Assembly (NCBI RefSeq): GCF_051020955.1
Contig: NC_135026.1
Location: forward strand, 6,858,501 to 6,922,500
From: Megalopta genalis
Lineage: Eukaryota; Arthropoda; Insecta; Hymenoptera; Halictidae
DNA: 64,000 nucleotides
Direction of reading: 5' to 3'
In this document: one piece after another, positions 23,139 through 36,466 of the stretch
How positions within the stretch are numbered: position 1 is the first letter of the stretch
Layout of the letters: each line of letters opens with the position of its first letter
Program-made: the position numbers and the translations under genes
The notes under the pieces: model-generated
What the model was told of the DNA's origin: nothing
Databases searched by the model: none
Seen by the model: the letters and a program-made list of their open reading frames with translations, nothing else

Positions 23139-23500
23139 TTTACTAAAGCCCTTCCACTAGGTTTTAAAGATTAGAGAATACGTTTATAAACACTTATCAC
23201 AAAAACAAAATCAACTCTACGATCTTTCACGTGCTATGCACACGCGGCGACTGCAATGAATTGTGAAGATAGGTTTAAACCGGTCTTGTCATGGACTTGG
23301 TGGTAAATTTAAATTTGAATGCTGCTTTATTCAGATGTAGAACATTCAGATAATAATTTCATAAATTATTATTAACTTGCACAAATTTATAAAATTCTAT
23401 TAATTTTAGAGAAAAATTGCAGAATATAAATAAAAAATGAGTAAGTAATTTAATTAGATTATTGGGAAGAAAAAGATGCTTGTTTCCATATCTTTAAAAG

Positions 23501-23734
23501 ATGGAAAATATTATTCGTAGCATTTCTGTTACACAAGCTATCGTTGAACGTGCAATTTTCACACTGAAATTTATACTAAACAACGATAAGTTTAATCTAA
23601 ATTCCACAGATTTAGAAAATATTTTACTTGTCAAATTAAATCATGTAACAACTAATATTTTCGTTACTTTTGCTGATACGAATAAATGTTTCAGGACAAA
23701 TTCGTTTAGTTTAAAGTTAAGAATGTTATAATTT
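23501..23734 (+). CDS. Small divergent ORF upstream of Ns1, 76 aa, unrecognised
   Basis: An ATG-started ORF of 76 codons begins about 360 bp from the Ns1 start codon and runs in the opposite direction. Its protein is rich in Ile, Leu, Asn and Phe, with amphipathic helix-like spacing (Ile-Val-Glu-Arg-Ala-Ile-Phe-Thr-Leu-Lys-Phe-Ile). I recognise no domain. The surroundings are AT-rich, so a random ORF of this length is quite possible. It is listed because the head-to-head position would allow a shared promoter. It could also be an exon of a longer spliced gene. Confidence 0.25.
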
Positions 23735-26400
23735 ATGACTTTTTTCCTCCTCCTCTCCTAAATTCAAGTTGTAAAGAAAAATGTATAATTACGTATAATT
23801 ACGACTTTCATGTTTTTTTCAGTAGTTGTAGTTCTATTTACATCGTAAAACTTTTTCTAACATGTATTCTAAAGTAACTTGTTTTCTTGGAACTTTCATT
23901 ACATACATTTTTTCCATGAGAACACTATTATTCTTCATGATAATAGTTAAAGTTAGTAGTGTTAAATTGTGCAATCAGAGATGGCGCCACCGTTGTCATT
24001 TTTAAACGCTCAAGCTGCTACAGTTAAATCACAAAGAAGATATAAGAATGGACCTACTCGCAAACAAGTTCTGAGAGTAACAATGACTTGAAACACAATA
24101 TAATATTTTTTTGCCTCGAATTTTTTAGACTCCGGAAGCCCCAGTACTATTTCGATGTAGCGCGCTGCGTTACCGACAGTTCACTAATTTACACTTATTA
24201 GTAAGAATCGAGTATTCTGTATACTCCATTTCAGTTACGAGTTAATTCATAATTAACGGCAATTACATAATACATAAGGCGCGTATATTTGATGAGCGAG
24301 AATGGCGTTTATGATTTATCTACGCTACAATAATAAGAATCGATAGGTTCACGAGCTTAAATCACGGAAATAATAATTATAACTATCAGATTTATCATAA
24401 TCATTATCATTTCAACGCATTAATATAAATGTCTACTCATCGCGAAGAATAATTCATCGCCATTTCTTCCTCAGCAATTTATAAACGAGTTAATCGCCTG
24501 TTTCTGAGGATTTGTCACTAATGGTTTATGCATTAATTTTTTGCGTTCTACGTATTTACATTCTTTCGCGATATATTGCACATTACGTATTTTAATATTC
24601 CTTCTAGATTCCGCTGTAATTTTTCTTGCGGTAGTACCAGGATTTCATGGAATTTTTAAAATTGCATCTGTCATTTTCCATATTCGCCTACAATTTTATA
24701 AAAAAATTATAAACAACTTTTTTGTTACGATTTCGATTACAAACAGCTTTCTTTAGGTAAATTTTGATTTTCTCTTATTTCACCATTACTGATTGCAACC
24801 AATACGTCCAGACGTTTGCGTCCGGCGCTTATAGGAACCCCTACCTACATATGCGCGCCTAACCCTGACCTAACCTGACATAAGCACACTGAAGATAGTC
24901 AACTGATCATCGGGCTACCTCGTGCTCGACAGACACCGGTGGATCGCGATAAACAATGATCAGCGGTGGTTTAGAATCTGCTGCAGAGTGGTGGAGGGGA
25001 TGAATAAATAAAGTCGATAAATAAAGTTATTATTATTAGTATATATAAATGGATAAAAAAGAATGGGATTGGAGATGCCAATGAATTTCAACGGCAATTT
25101 CCAATGGCATCGTCGCCAGCACGTTCCGGTTCCCCCTCCACCACTCTGCAGCACATTCCACACAGACCACCATTGATAATGATTGACGAATTTGGTACTT
25201 CTCATCGCGCATTCGCATGAAAATGGATAGTTCGGCGACGAGCGGTTAACGCAGTTCTGTACGGAATTTGCTCGATGGAATCGTTTTCGCCGGTAACCGT
25301 GAAAGGACGACGAGCCGCATTCTTACGTTGGATTCGGCGCGTGGAACGCGTCCATTAAATTCGGCGCAAGAACAATCGTTACCACGAAAGTAACACCGTG
25401 AGAATAGGCGTGGAGAAATTCGTATCATTTGCTGAATGAAAAATCCGCGGAACACGGCGGTTTCACTGCGGGCGAAATAATTCATGTGAATTTCCATTCC
25501 GACCTTAACTACCATCTTCTCATCATCCGTGCCGCTGAACAACCGCTCTTTTTTCTTTCCATACCGGACGGAATGAAAGTGTGAGAATCCTCTTCGCAAC
25601 TATGCGCCTTTCACTGTCTACCGTCGAAAATTTCAAGCCGGGTCTCGCTGAAAAGAATGGGATGCCCGCGGTGACGTCAAACGGCCGCTCCGATGCCGCA
25701 ATCGAAATCCTTATCAATGCAGCCGGCGCATTCGGTTGCCGGCGAAAGGTCGCCGGATTCAGTCGACCGAGATCTATTCGATTTGCTCTGATCGATGGTT
25801 CAGATTTAATTAAACCGAAGCCACTACGAAGTCCCGGCGCATTCGGCTATTATTTTAATTACCGGATCATTACGATATTAAATTACTGCGCTGCGAAAGA
25901 TTACGTTTCCGAGAGATTCTTCGTGTTTAATTAAACCGGTGTCGATAATCGTAAAATTGTCGTAATTCATTTTAACGGGGCATCGCTCGCGTTCGATTGA
26001 ATTCGATTTAATCGACGAATATCGTAACGTCGATCGAATTAGTTTCCGATCTTTTTCTTTCACAGTTCCCGATAATGTAAAAATGTTTCCAGGACAAATT
26101 CTTCGATACGCTTCTTCTCAACGAAGTACATATTATAATTATAAATCACACGACGTCATTGCGAAACGATATACATTAGTCGCGTTTAGGGCTCGATGGT
26201 ACTAGTGTTGATGAGATCCGAAGCTACTAAAACGTTCTTTTAATTACCGAGAATATTCGAAATATTCGAAGTTGATCGAATGAATCAAACTTCGTTTGAA
26301 AACATCAGGTGACTTTATGGGAATATACCGGCACCGTAAAGTGGTCGACAACGGTATTTCTGGTTTTCGGTGACTGGAGAAACAGCGTCGGGGTGGCTCC
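23735..26400. other. Gene-poor interval
   Basis: Mostly AT-rich at 23.7-24.8 kb, then mixed. Apart from an inverted repeat at 24980-25152, I see no coherent feature. Confidence 0.5.
24980..25152. repeat. Inverted repeat, 20-bp perfect arms
   Basis: GCTGCAGAGTGGTGGAGGGG at 24980-24999 is exactly complementary to 25133-25152. Weaker pairing extends about 20 bp outward (GGTGGT... / ...ACCACC). The loop is 133 bp. Confidence 0.85.
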
Positions 26401-26495
26401 TATTATATTGTCGCGGGGTAGTATAACAGGATCATCAAGATTTAAATAGTTTCGCGCACAAAGCCCTCACGTTCGATTCCCTCGCAACGTCGCAA

Positions 26496-26529
<34 letters not shown>

Positions 26530-27226
26530 TGCTGCAGGTGCGCTGGTGGGGGTAAGCGTCGCGAGGCGTCGTGCACCGTCGCCGGTAGACGGCGTGCGTC
26601 GGGCCAGTTCATTCCTGTAATGGCCGCCCGTCTGGCGTTGTCGGTGACTCGGTCCGTTTCTGATTCTCGCGAGACCATAGCACCGGATCGTTCGTTTTCC
26701 GTCGTCCACGGACAAGCCCCGACAGTGCCGAGGAACCCGGTGCGACGTGGATAGGTGTCGGTGAACCCGTTGTGCACAGTGTTAACGTTGGTGGCCGGGT
26801 AATAGTATCAGTGTGTAACAGCGGCTTGCCTGTGTGTCGGAACGATCCGTGGATTCAAAAACGGTGAAAATCGCGGCGGTGTTACGCCGCTCCGTTCGAT
26901 CGTCCGGTTTCGTCCTGAGCGGGTTTACAAGGCTCGACAAGAACCGAACGACACGGCGGGTGCAAGAGGAGAAACGAATACACGGGATCCTCGCGGGATC
27001 CGTGCGAGTAGATCCCCCTGTGTGTTCCCGAGACAGTAAACAAAAGTGACAGCGTGCGCGGACGCCACGGTTCTCTCGGTCATGCCTCCCGTTCTGGACG
27101 GGCCTGTCGACGGTGTTTGACGTTGTGCTGTTGCTCGTCAACAAGTCCGGTCCGAATTCCCTCCGCCGTGGTTCAAGGTCTTCTAAAACCATCCGAGAAC
27201 CGTCCACGCTGCCAGCGTGCCTCCCA
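26400..27226 (+). other. Possible 5' noncoding exon, CpG-rich
   Basis: A GC- and CpG-rich block in AT-rich DNA, ending at CTCCCA before a strong GTAAGT donor at 27227. Only short ATG frames are present on the plus strand, so if transcribed it is probably untranslated leader. It could be a distal first exon of the TESK gene 10 kb downstream or of an unseen gene. Confidence 0.3.
26492..26536 (+). repeat. CAG microsatellite
   Basis: About 12 CAG/AGC triplets, then CTGCTGCAG. On the minus strand it reads poly-Leu. Confidence 0.95.
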
Positions 27227-27256
27227 GTAAGTTGCACGCCGCACTCCCGATCGAAC

Positions 27257-27296
27257 ATGTTGTGTGTGTGCATGTGTGTGTGTGTGTATATGTATG
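27257..27296 (+). repeat. GT microsatellite
   Basis: TGTGTGTGTGCATGTGTGTG-type run directly after the possible donor at 27227. Confidence 0.9.
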
Positions 27297-27499
27297 CTAC
27301 CGCCGGAGCATCCGCACTGACAGCCGACGTCACACGGTGGTTTTGAACTCCGAAATCAGCTTTCGTTTTCGAGCTTCTTGCAAGCGAACGAATTGTTGCT
27401 CGCAGGTTCTCGAAGACCAAACAAGGGTAGCTTGCTAACACAACAAATCCGAAAGCTCCGAGACTTGGTACATGAGTAGTATAGGTCCCCAAGTAACAC

Positions 27500-28730
27500 G
27501 AAACTATTTCGTGCTAAGTTTCACTTTAAGGGGGTGAAATCAACCCCCAGAGAGTTTGCATTTTTGCTGCATAGCTTCGCAACGCTGAAAGATTGGACAA
27601 AGCTTTTCAGGGATGAATTGTGCAGTTTTCGATGCTCTACAACCCCGTTACGAAAGCGTTAGTCTCGTCGTGGAATTTTGTTAAATTGATAACTTTTTAG
27701 ATTTGTTTGCATAACGGTAAATAAATCATTATAATGCTCCGTTATATTTTTTTGCGACTAGGGCACACGGTTGCATCTGTGAAATGCATTGTTAAAAAAG
27801 CATTCTTTCAGCTGAAAATGAAATACCAAGCAATAGACATATTTAAACTCTTCGAAAAGTGAGTTGTCCCGAATGCTTAGTTCTTGATGCTTTAGCTAGC
27901 GAAACGGAAGTCACGCGAAGCCACGATGAGACTTGTCGCAATGTATTCTTTATGACCTATTGAACGTAGTTGGGCAAGAATTTTTCGCAGTTGCGGAAGT
28001 TAGAATAATGTACGTATAGTCGAAGCTTCGGGACATCGCTTCGGGTCGAAACGGTGCGTCGCGGACACGGATCAAGATATTGTAAGAGGATTTAGGATGA
28101 CTTTGGGGGTAGTAAACAGAGAGCAATTCAGACGATACTGTTTGACAGCTGCTGAAAAATACATGAAATCGTGCGATTGGTATCATATTCCAGTTTCGAT
28201 ACTGAAATGCAAGCGAAAAAATTATAAAATATTTCAAGAAGTACACCACACACGGATGTGTTGAAGAGTAAAAAACCAATGAAAATCTGTTTTGATGGCT
28301 GTCGCTAAGTTTGGATTCTAACTTAAGTACTTTTGCACTAGAAATAGAATAATATAGACAAAGATTTATTAGATTTTTTAAATTCCGTATATGTAGGGAG
28401 GCTGCAATTTTTGCAATATAAATGTACTATGTCGCAAGATATATTATATATAATTTTACATATTCGTGTACATATATATTTTTAGACGTTCATGTAAGCA
28501 AAATAGGATGAGCACCAAAAAAAGCGAATTTGGAAGTTAAAAAGCAATAATCGTGCAAGTTCTATTTGATAGAAATTAAAAAAACGAGGGTAGATCCATG
28601 CATTTTCGAAAAAAATATTAGTATAAAAATCGGAAAATCTCTAACGTTATTATATTACTAATTTAGTTCACGGTTTCTCGACTTCTAAACCACCGCGCGT
28701 GAACCGCGCTTTTTCCTGTTTACAACTACC
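27500..28730. other. No gene recognised
   Basis: Non-repetitive, moderately AT-rich DNA without a coherent open frame. Confidence 0.5.
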
Positions 28731-28889
28731 CTTAGACGCCCGGCACGCTTCTTCTCTCCCACGCACAAAAATCATTACCGCCTGGTCGTGCAGTATTGTT
28801 TTCTTTCGCTAGCCTGTTATGGTGGGCCCTGAACACTCGTGTCTGGGTCATGGCCGACCCATAACGTATAAACGCTCCGCACTTGCGTT

Positions 28890-29420
28890 CGGAGATATAG
28901 CATGGCATGTTTCGCTGCAGTTTTATTAGAATTGTTCTGAACCAACTCTGAACTGACTGATTTTGTTTGTCGGGCGTTTCCAGCGGTTTCATCCATTTAT
29001 TTTCTGGTTTTAGTGCATTCGGTTCTTTTTTGTTGTCGGAATTGTCCTCAGCGAAGTGAGGACACTGTTGACTCGGCAGTACACACGTGGGGGGTCCAAT
29101 GGGAAGCCTTGTCTCCTCCTATTTTTATTGAATGAATTATATTAACGTTAATTATAATAAAAAGACGAAATGTACGTGGATATTCATTTATTGTTGTTAT
29201 CAATAAGTGTCACTTCTTATCAGGGGTGCACAAGCAACCCACGTGGCACCTTCATTTTAGAAGTTCGCGTGTGTACTGCCGGGTTAATTTAGTTTGCCGC
29301 ATGACATTGCGAATGGCGTGTTTTCCAGCAGTTTCGTCCACTTATTTTGTCGTTATAGTACGTTCTGTGCTTTTTTGCTGTCAAAATTTGTTACGTTATG
29401 CGTGCTACTGCAGTGTTAGA
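28890..29420 (+). repeat. Diverged direct duplication
   Basis: 28975-29040 and 29310-29385 share TTTCCAGCGGTTTCATCCAT / TTTCCAGCAGTTTCGTCCAC, followed by similar TTATTTT and TTCTTTTTTG-TTGTC blocks. No coding function is apparent. Confidence 0.5.
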
Positions 29421-29499
29421 GTTGTTGTAGATGGAGTAAAAATAGCGCTAAGAACAGTACTAATGCACAGTACAAAAAGATTTACGGGCAAAACGTGTA

Positions 29500-32200
29500 T
29501 TCTTAGCTAATTGTTTAGATCCTAAATTAAAAACTGTTCATACGTCCGCCAAAACACTGTACTTCGTCCGCTCATTATTGTCACGAACGCATAAAGTCTC
29601 AGCTGCAGACAATTCTCCGAACGGCATTCCCAGTTAATTGTTCGGATCCGAAAGTTGACAAATTTTCGTGCATCGTGCAGGCGAGTCGCCGTGCGACAGC
29701 CGGGAACGGTGCCATGCGAACCGGTCGAACCCGGGCGGAACAACAAGGGGACACGTAACTATAGATTCGGTACGTGCGTCTTCGATATTGTTTTTCCGCG
29801 AGCCAGTCTCTCTCGCCGCGGTGCATCGAACTTTCTATCGCGGTTTTCGTGTTTCCACGTCCAGCGCGCCGGCGACTGCACCATTCGAGGAAGCGCTTTG
29901 CATTCTTTGCGCATTATTGTTTCACGCCTCGGTTGGCTGGCCGTTCCTCAGCCGTTGTCAGCCGAGGGTTGTTGCATCGCCTCGGGAACCGTAGCGTGAC
30001 CTAACCTAAACGCGAGCTTCTTCTGCCTGCCTGCCGTGCCGTGCCGGCGCACGGTGGCCCGGGTAACGATCACTCGTGACATGAATTCTATTTTTCATGT
30101 TCGAATAAACGGAGAGACGATTAAAATTGCTCTCAGAGGTTTCTCAATGACCATTATACCGTACGATGCCTGTGATCAAGAAAACACATCTGTGAGAAAT
30201 TTTCCATTCTGTTTCTATCGCGTACCGAAATATCTGAAAAAATTCTACAATATGCGGCAGGCTGTCCGAAATAGGCCAGATATTTTTTCAAAATTTTAGG
30301 ACACCACAGAACAGGGGGAAACGAGCGAAAGTGCGCGCAGTCTAATTTACCCTATCCTAACGGACAAGTTGCAAAGTTGAAATTTTGCTGAGACGAGTTT
30401 TAGCAATTTAAACTTTAACTTAATCTCGTTCTTTGTAAAAAAAAAGGATATTTTAAATGTTAGTACATACTTTTGACTGGATAATATTCTAGCTGGTGTC
30501 GAGACGAATTCGACGAGCTACTGCACCATAACCTTAAACCTTGAAACAACGCCGAAATAATTCGAGCGACGAAAAGCGAATTCCCGGGCCACTGTGCAGT
30601 GGCAGTGATCGAACGAATCCCTGGTTTGTTGTGGCTAGGATCAGCTTTGCTCCTCGGCCGGTTGTTTTGCTCTCCCGGTTTTATAAACGTGGGATCGTTA
30701 GTGCGGCTGAGTGCCGCTCGGCTCGTCAAGTGGCCGCGATTACGAGTAGTCGGTAATGTTGAGCTGTCAGAACTGGGACACGATTAAGAATCGTGACATT
30801 CGATGGGGACGGTTTCCCTCTCTGGTGAAACAATCCGGTGGTGTTCGGCATGCCTTTCAGCCACCGTTAGAATAAAAGTAGCTGCGGCGGTGTAAGCTTC
30901 AGCCTCTCTTGATTTCTGATGAGAGAACGATTCTTGCATGGTTTCTTCGAAAAGATAATGCATATTTGGGAACATAAAAAAAAATAGCGAACGTATCGGT
31001 ACATATCGTACGAGGACGTGCTTCAAAACAGTGCTATGATCCTATTTTACATAGATTCTGTCGAAATGTTGACATAACCTTTCATCCCCGTTTTAATACC
31101 TCTGCTTTTGCAATTCATTTGCGATTCATTTGCAATTAAAAAAGATTTGACAAAGAAAAAGCACGATGAAATTATCATAGTTTATTTAACGAAATATTTA
31201 ATGAAATTATCATAATTCATTGGTAGAAATTATAACGGTCTATGAAGGAAAATTATAATAGTTAAAATATAAGAAATTTTTGTGAAACGGTAAATTTAGT
31301 GTTCGCACACTTTTATCGAGTTCTTGACTGACTGTACCTAATTCGAGTCGATGAATATATTTGAATGAAATATTTTGTTTAACAGCACCGTTCGCTATCG
31401 TTCAATCGCGCCAAAATTTTATTAAATAATTGAGCAACCTATAAAGCTGCGTCTACAGTCAATTACTTAATATTTATCCGTTTGTTTATTAATTATACTT
31501 AATAAATGTGCTCATCGTTGAATCAACGGCTCCACGATTAAGCAATTAAAATTGTTAAAGACTAGAATTAGAATCTCTTAGAAGACACGGTCTGAAAGCT
31601 TCGAACGAGCACCGAATGTGCAGTTACGTGGTAATCTTTCCTTTTTTTCCTTCGCATTATTTTCGCCGTACTTCGACGTATATAGAGTGTGTAGACGAGT
31701 CTGAAATATTTTACAAGAAAAGCTGCATGCCGAAAGTAATAACAAAAATTCGCCGAGCTACGCGCGCGCGCGCGTGTGTGTGTATTTGTGTGGCTCGGTT
31801 GGCAAGAAAAATGGACACGCCGAGTTTCTCTGATTCTCATGCACTCGTAATTGCATTAAGTGGAATCGGTATCTAATTAGCAGGCGCGTGAACCGAGTCC
31901 TATTTAATTATTCGCTCGCCTTATGAATACCAAGTCCGATCTAACGAAGCCACGTTCGAAACAATTTTTGTTCTGCGATTTCTACTTGTACTCTTGCCGC
32001 CGCCGGGGGACCACCCCGCTTCCGGTTCAGCCCGAGACAGATGGCGTGCCGGTCGCCTCCGGCGAATCAGTTTCACGAAATAAATCCGAAAGCGTGATAG
32101 CTACAAGCTTTATGCGCGATTTAATTCAGTTTGTATTCGGTTGCCGCTCTCCCATTCGGTGAAACCGACACCGAGTCGGAATTTAATTGCGAGCCCCGTT
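29500..32200. other. No gene recognised
   Basis: Several 60-115-codon open frames overlap on both strands in CpG-rich parts (29650-30000), typical of chance. A CG/TG alternating run lies at 31761-31785. Confidence 0.5.
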
Positions 32201-32204
32201 AACA

Positions 32205-32890
32205 GGAAGAGAAACACGATTGTCTCGAAAAGTAAATCGATGTTAGTAACGACAATAGAGTCGAGTAAGATTGTATACGATCTACTGCATTTTACGTAAC
32301 AGCTTCACAGTTTGCCATCAATTTTGCACGAGATGAAACTGGCAGAATGCGACCATAACCTCGAAATGTTGACCGATGAATTGCGAAACCCGTTCGACGC
32401 GAAAAGTAAACGGAAAATCGAGAGCAGAAATGACGTGGAATCAAATTTCATACTGTTTGCGATATTTTATGTAATTATTTCAATTATTTTTTTTTTTTTT
32501 AATATTTCGTACAAGTGAAAATTAACGTAAACCTGGAACACGATTGGCTCGGAAAATAAACAAGGAGTCGTCAGGAACAACAACTGAGTCGAGCACGCAT
32601 AAATACAATTTTGTACATTTTATACATCGATTACAGTTCGCCGTAAATTTTGCACGAGATAAAACTGACAAACGTGACTATAACCTCGAAATGTTGACGA
32701 TGAATTGCGAAACCGGTCTGGCGCGAAAAATAAACGGTAAATCGAGAGAGTGCAACTGTTATCGAATTTCATTGAGTTCTAAATATCTTACGTAACGATT
32801 ACAATGTCGTGCAACACAAAAGTAGATTTCACCAGAAAATTCGGAAACCATTTGGCGCAGACGTAGCCCGAACGGTGAGCTGCGAAATTT
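32205..32890 (+). repeat. Tandem duplication of about 330 bp
   Basis: CACGATTG-(T/G)CTCG, TTTTGCACGAGATGAAACTG, ATAACCTCGAAATGTTGACC and GATGAATTGCGAAACC occur in the same order in both units (about 32210 and 32540). A partial third unit starts near 32770. Confidence 0.75.
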
Positions 32891-33589
32891 TATTAATACC
32901 GATGTAATCAAATGTAACGTTGCGATAAATGAGTTTCGTTGGCGATTCGCCAACTGGTTTGCAAAATTGCATTTTCAATGTAAACGGTCACTAATAGCAA
33001 CGGTTCGGCTGGAAACCGACGGCGGCCGATTAGACACGGACGTTCACGTGATTTGCGCGGTGTAATTGCGGACGGATCGCGTCTCCGGCGTGCGAAAACG
33101 ATCACAGTGGTTTCTCGCGAAAGAAGTAGCGCTGCTTTGTAAATCAAATCGGCTTGCGCGCGCGCGTGCGAAGCCGCGGCAACGTTCGAGGAACAAGCTA
33201 GGCACCTGCGTCAGGGTTATTTAACGAATCCGTCTGCATTCCTTTGGCCAGGAATTTGGCATATTATTACGCGATACACGCGGCACGATTAGCGCCAACA
33301 TTTCCAATTGTTTGTGCCTCGGTTGCGTCGGACGTGCGAGCCAGTGTCGTAAATCCTTTGGTTTCTCTTTACGAGCCTCGAACGACCCTAGCGATCGTAG
33401 CGAATCGGCCAATTTCGCACCGCGATCCTCGGATTTTTCTCTTCGACTCGTCGAATGAAGCATCTTTGAACAGAGATCACAGGCTCTGCCATGGGGCCTC
33501 GCGTCCTATAGGTCTTACTAGGATTTAGGGTATAAAATATGATGCAATTATTTTCTCATAAGTGAAACGCAGAACGGTGTATTATTTAT

Positions 33590-33885
33590 TATATATATTA
33601 TATGTATATATATATTATTAATATAATAACAATAGTATATAATATAGCATAAAATATAGAATATAAAATCTAAAATGTAGAATAGAGAATATAAAATATA
33701 GGGTGTCGTTAATAACCTTAGCAGGTTAAGCTAGGAAAGAAAAAAAAATATAGAATATAAAACATAAAATATAGAACATAAAATATAAAATATAGAATAT
33801 AAAATATAGTATATAGAATATAAAATATAGAATATAAAATATAGAATATAAAATATAAAATATAGAATATATAATAATAATACTA
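33590..33885 (+). repeat. AATATA/AAAATATAG low-complexity array
   Basis: TATAGAATATAAAATATA-type units, interrupted at 33700-33740 by a short non-repetitive insert (GTGTCGTTAATAACCTTAGC). Confidence 0.8.
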
Positions 33886-34129
33886 CTTTATATTATATAT
33901 TTGGTGTGATACTTTTTTTCTGTAGAATTCAACGCTTTATCCGAATTCGGGAAGAAATATTAACAATTCGATTTAAAAATATTGAAGGTGACCTTCGCAT
34001 CTCGACAAGAAAGCAAAATAACATAAAACTGATGGCAATATTGCATGTCCCCCTGGAAGCCGTGCAACTTCTATCTGAAGCCTCCGGTGTAAGTAAACTC
34101 TCCCAAACTATCCCTCGGCGTTGAAACAA

Positions 34130-34850
34130 AAATCGACAAAGAGTAGTCCATTTTCACAATTGTCAAAGCGACACCACTGAACATTGGAAATTGCAACGTG
34201 AAATAATCGCAGAACGGACGTCCGCGGGTTTAGTCTTCAGCGAGGCAAGGGATTATGTACACGACGGGGTCGTTAGGCAGAGGAATCAATGAGTCCGCGT
34301 TAGTTACGGGTGCTTGGCCGGCTATATCGGACCCGGATATTTTTTCAATGATGATCTGGCCTGGCCACAGAGCCGTTGTGAACCGAAGTTCTGCAGCGGA
34401 CCGTACGCGTACCCGGATAGGTCAAAGCGAGCACGGATTAGACGCGGGTCAGGTGTTCGTAGTATTATATGTGTATATATATATTGACAGCGCAGTAAGT
34501 AGGATAGATATAGATTAGCTCAATATGCTATATTAACGCGGCTTTAATATTGTATATTAGGTGTGGGTTGCATCGGTTGCGCGGCGGATATGGGTTAGGT
34601 CGATGCAGCGTGACGGTGTCGTGCCGCAGGGTTTAATCCGATCCCATGAAACGTTCCGCGATTGAAGGGATCCGCGACAATAACGAGCCAGTTGCGATAG
34701 TTGGAATATCTTTTAGGACAAACGTCCGCGCTGTTCTCCGAATTACAAACAAACGACTGAATTATTTTGGAGGAAATGAAATGCGTGGTCAAGGTCAGCA
34801 TTCTGGACAACATTCAACTGCATATTTTACCATCGCGAGGCCACAGTTTC
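34130..34850. other. No gene recognised
   Basis: CpG-rich plus-strand stretch (34255-34470) open for 87 codons but without recognisable motifs. Confidence 0.4.
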
Positions 34851-34857
34851 CGAGATA

Positions 34858-35118
34858 CAGTAATTTCTCCTAAAAATGCTCGGAGGATGATATTTGAGAA
34901 TAATAAGTCGCGATTCTTCGGGCCTCGCTGCTTGTTTTTATGGGAACTCGAGGCAGCTGGCAAAAAAAGGCAGCAGGTAAAAAGAGACAGCGGCATCATA
35001 ACTTGGACCGACTCCGTCGACCCTTGGCACCGACGTAGCAATAAACTACATAGGCGCAGCACTAGCACAGGAAAATTCACAGCAACCCGAAATTCGGCAC
35101 TTCCGGGAGAAATTACTG
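34858..35118. mobile_element. MITE family E (CAGTAATTTCTCC type)
   Basis: 261 bp with TA at both sides; termini CAGTAATTTCTCC and GGGAGAAATTACTG. The interior carries a polypurine stretch. Related ends occur at 7155, 5988 and 50864. Confidence 0.75.
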
Positions 35119-35935
35119 TATTAGCTTAAACCTGTGGATAACCGAGAATTTAATTCAGACTTAATACAGACTTAACATGAGTTATAACTAGATCACAGAT
35201 TTTATTTATATATGACGAGAATATGCAGATCAAATGCAGAGTAATTAAAACATTTGAACGAATTGATAATATTGTCGCATTATCAACTCGTTGCGATTTG
35301 ATATTTCGCAGAAGAATCTACTGATAACTAATCAGTCTATTAGCAGACTAAAAGTCAACTGATAACGTTTCTAAAACGACACGAACGTTCTAAGTACAGG
35401 TTAGGTTTGGCTCGGGTGTGACCTAGATTAGATTTAGTATACTTAAGCTTCAGATATCGTTTTGAACAATTTCTCTCCGCACGTATTATCCTCGCTCGGC
35501 TTCAATTACTGCGATACATCCACGAAACTGTTGCTGCTGCTGCTGTAGCGAATACCGCATTGTATAGGTTACGGTCCGCACCGCTCGCTAGGCTGCAGGC
35601 GACATCTATCAAAAACCGATATCAATCCCAATGATTATACATTGTAATGCTAGAATAAAAACGATCACTTAAATTTTTCATTTCTACTCTTTTTCCCACG
35701 ATTCGAAGGCAATTCGGAGGCCACGTGACACGATTCGAAAGCACTTGTAAACTTGTAATTTCGTATCTAAAATCTGTCAGATTATTTCGGTGCAGCCTGT
35801 ACGTCACGAATGAAGACGGACTATATATATTATGTATATTATATGTATGTATATTATATACTATAATATATAATATATAATTAATACTATATATAATACT
35901 ATAATATATAATATATAATTACTATAATAATATCT

Positions 35936-36465
35936 ATAATCACATCTCTTCCCAAATTGCCCATTCTCGTTCACAAGTTCGGGAACATTTTGAGAGACTG
36001 TGCCCTGTTAGCAGCGCTATCAGAAAAAAAAATTCTCGCTACATAATCATTCTTACTTACCAAAACTTTCCGGCATTGAACGATTTTCATAATTTTTAAT
36101 ATTATTATTAACAGTTAACTGCGCTCGACAACTTTGCCAGAAAAATCGTAGCGATTTTTGGTGTCGCGAGCATGCCCCAAGATTTAGGATACTGGGATCA
36201 TGGGAATGCGTGATATTAAAAATTCGAACACGGTGTTGCAAAGTAGAGGTTTCAAGCTTCGATTTAAAAGAAGATTCATAATTTTATGACAGCTTGTAAT
36301 GGAGCTACAGCTGTTCAAATATTGACAATTTTCGGTCAAAAATTAGGGTCGCTTTAATTTTACCGTCGAGTGTATTTTGTTTATTGTTCTGAAAAATTAT
36401 TCTTCTGTAAGCAAGAATATGCTCAACAGCAGGCGAAATACCCTTTGGATTACAGAAACTAATAT
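35936..36465 (-). repeat. Third copy of block B, truncated
   Basis: It has the same orientation as the right arm. A MITE end (35936-36000) leads into block B (36001-36465). At 36465-36467 it is cut off by the TA target site and CAGG terminus of another MITE, which dates that insertion after block B arrived. Confidence 0.8.
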
Positions 36466-36466
36466 A

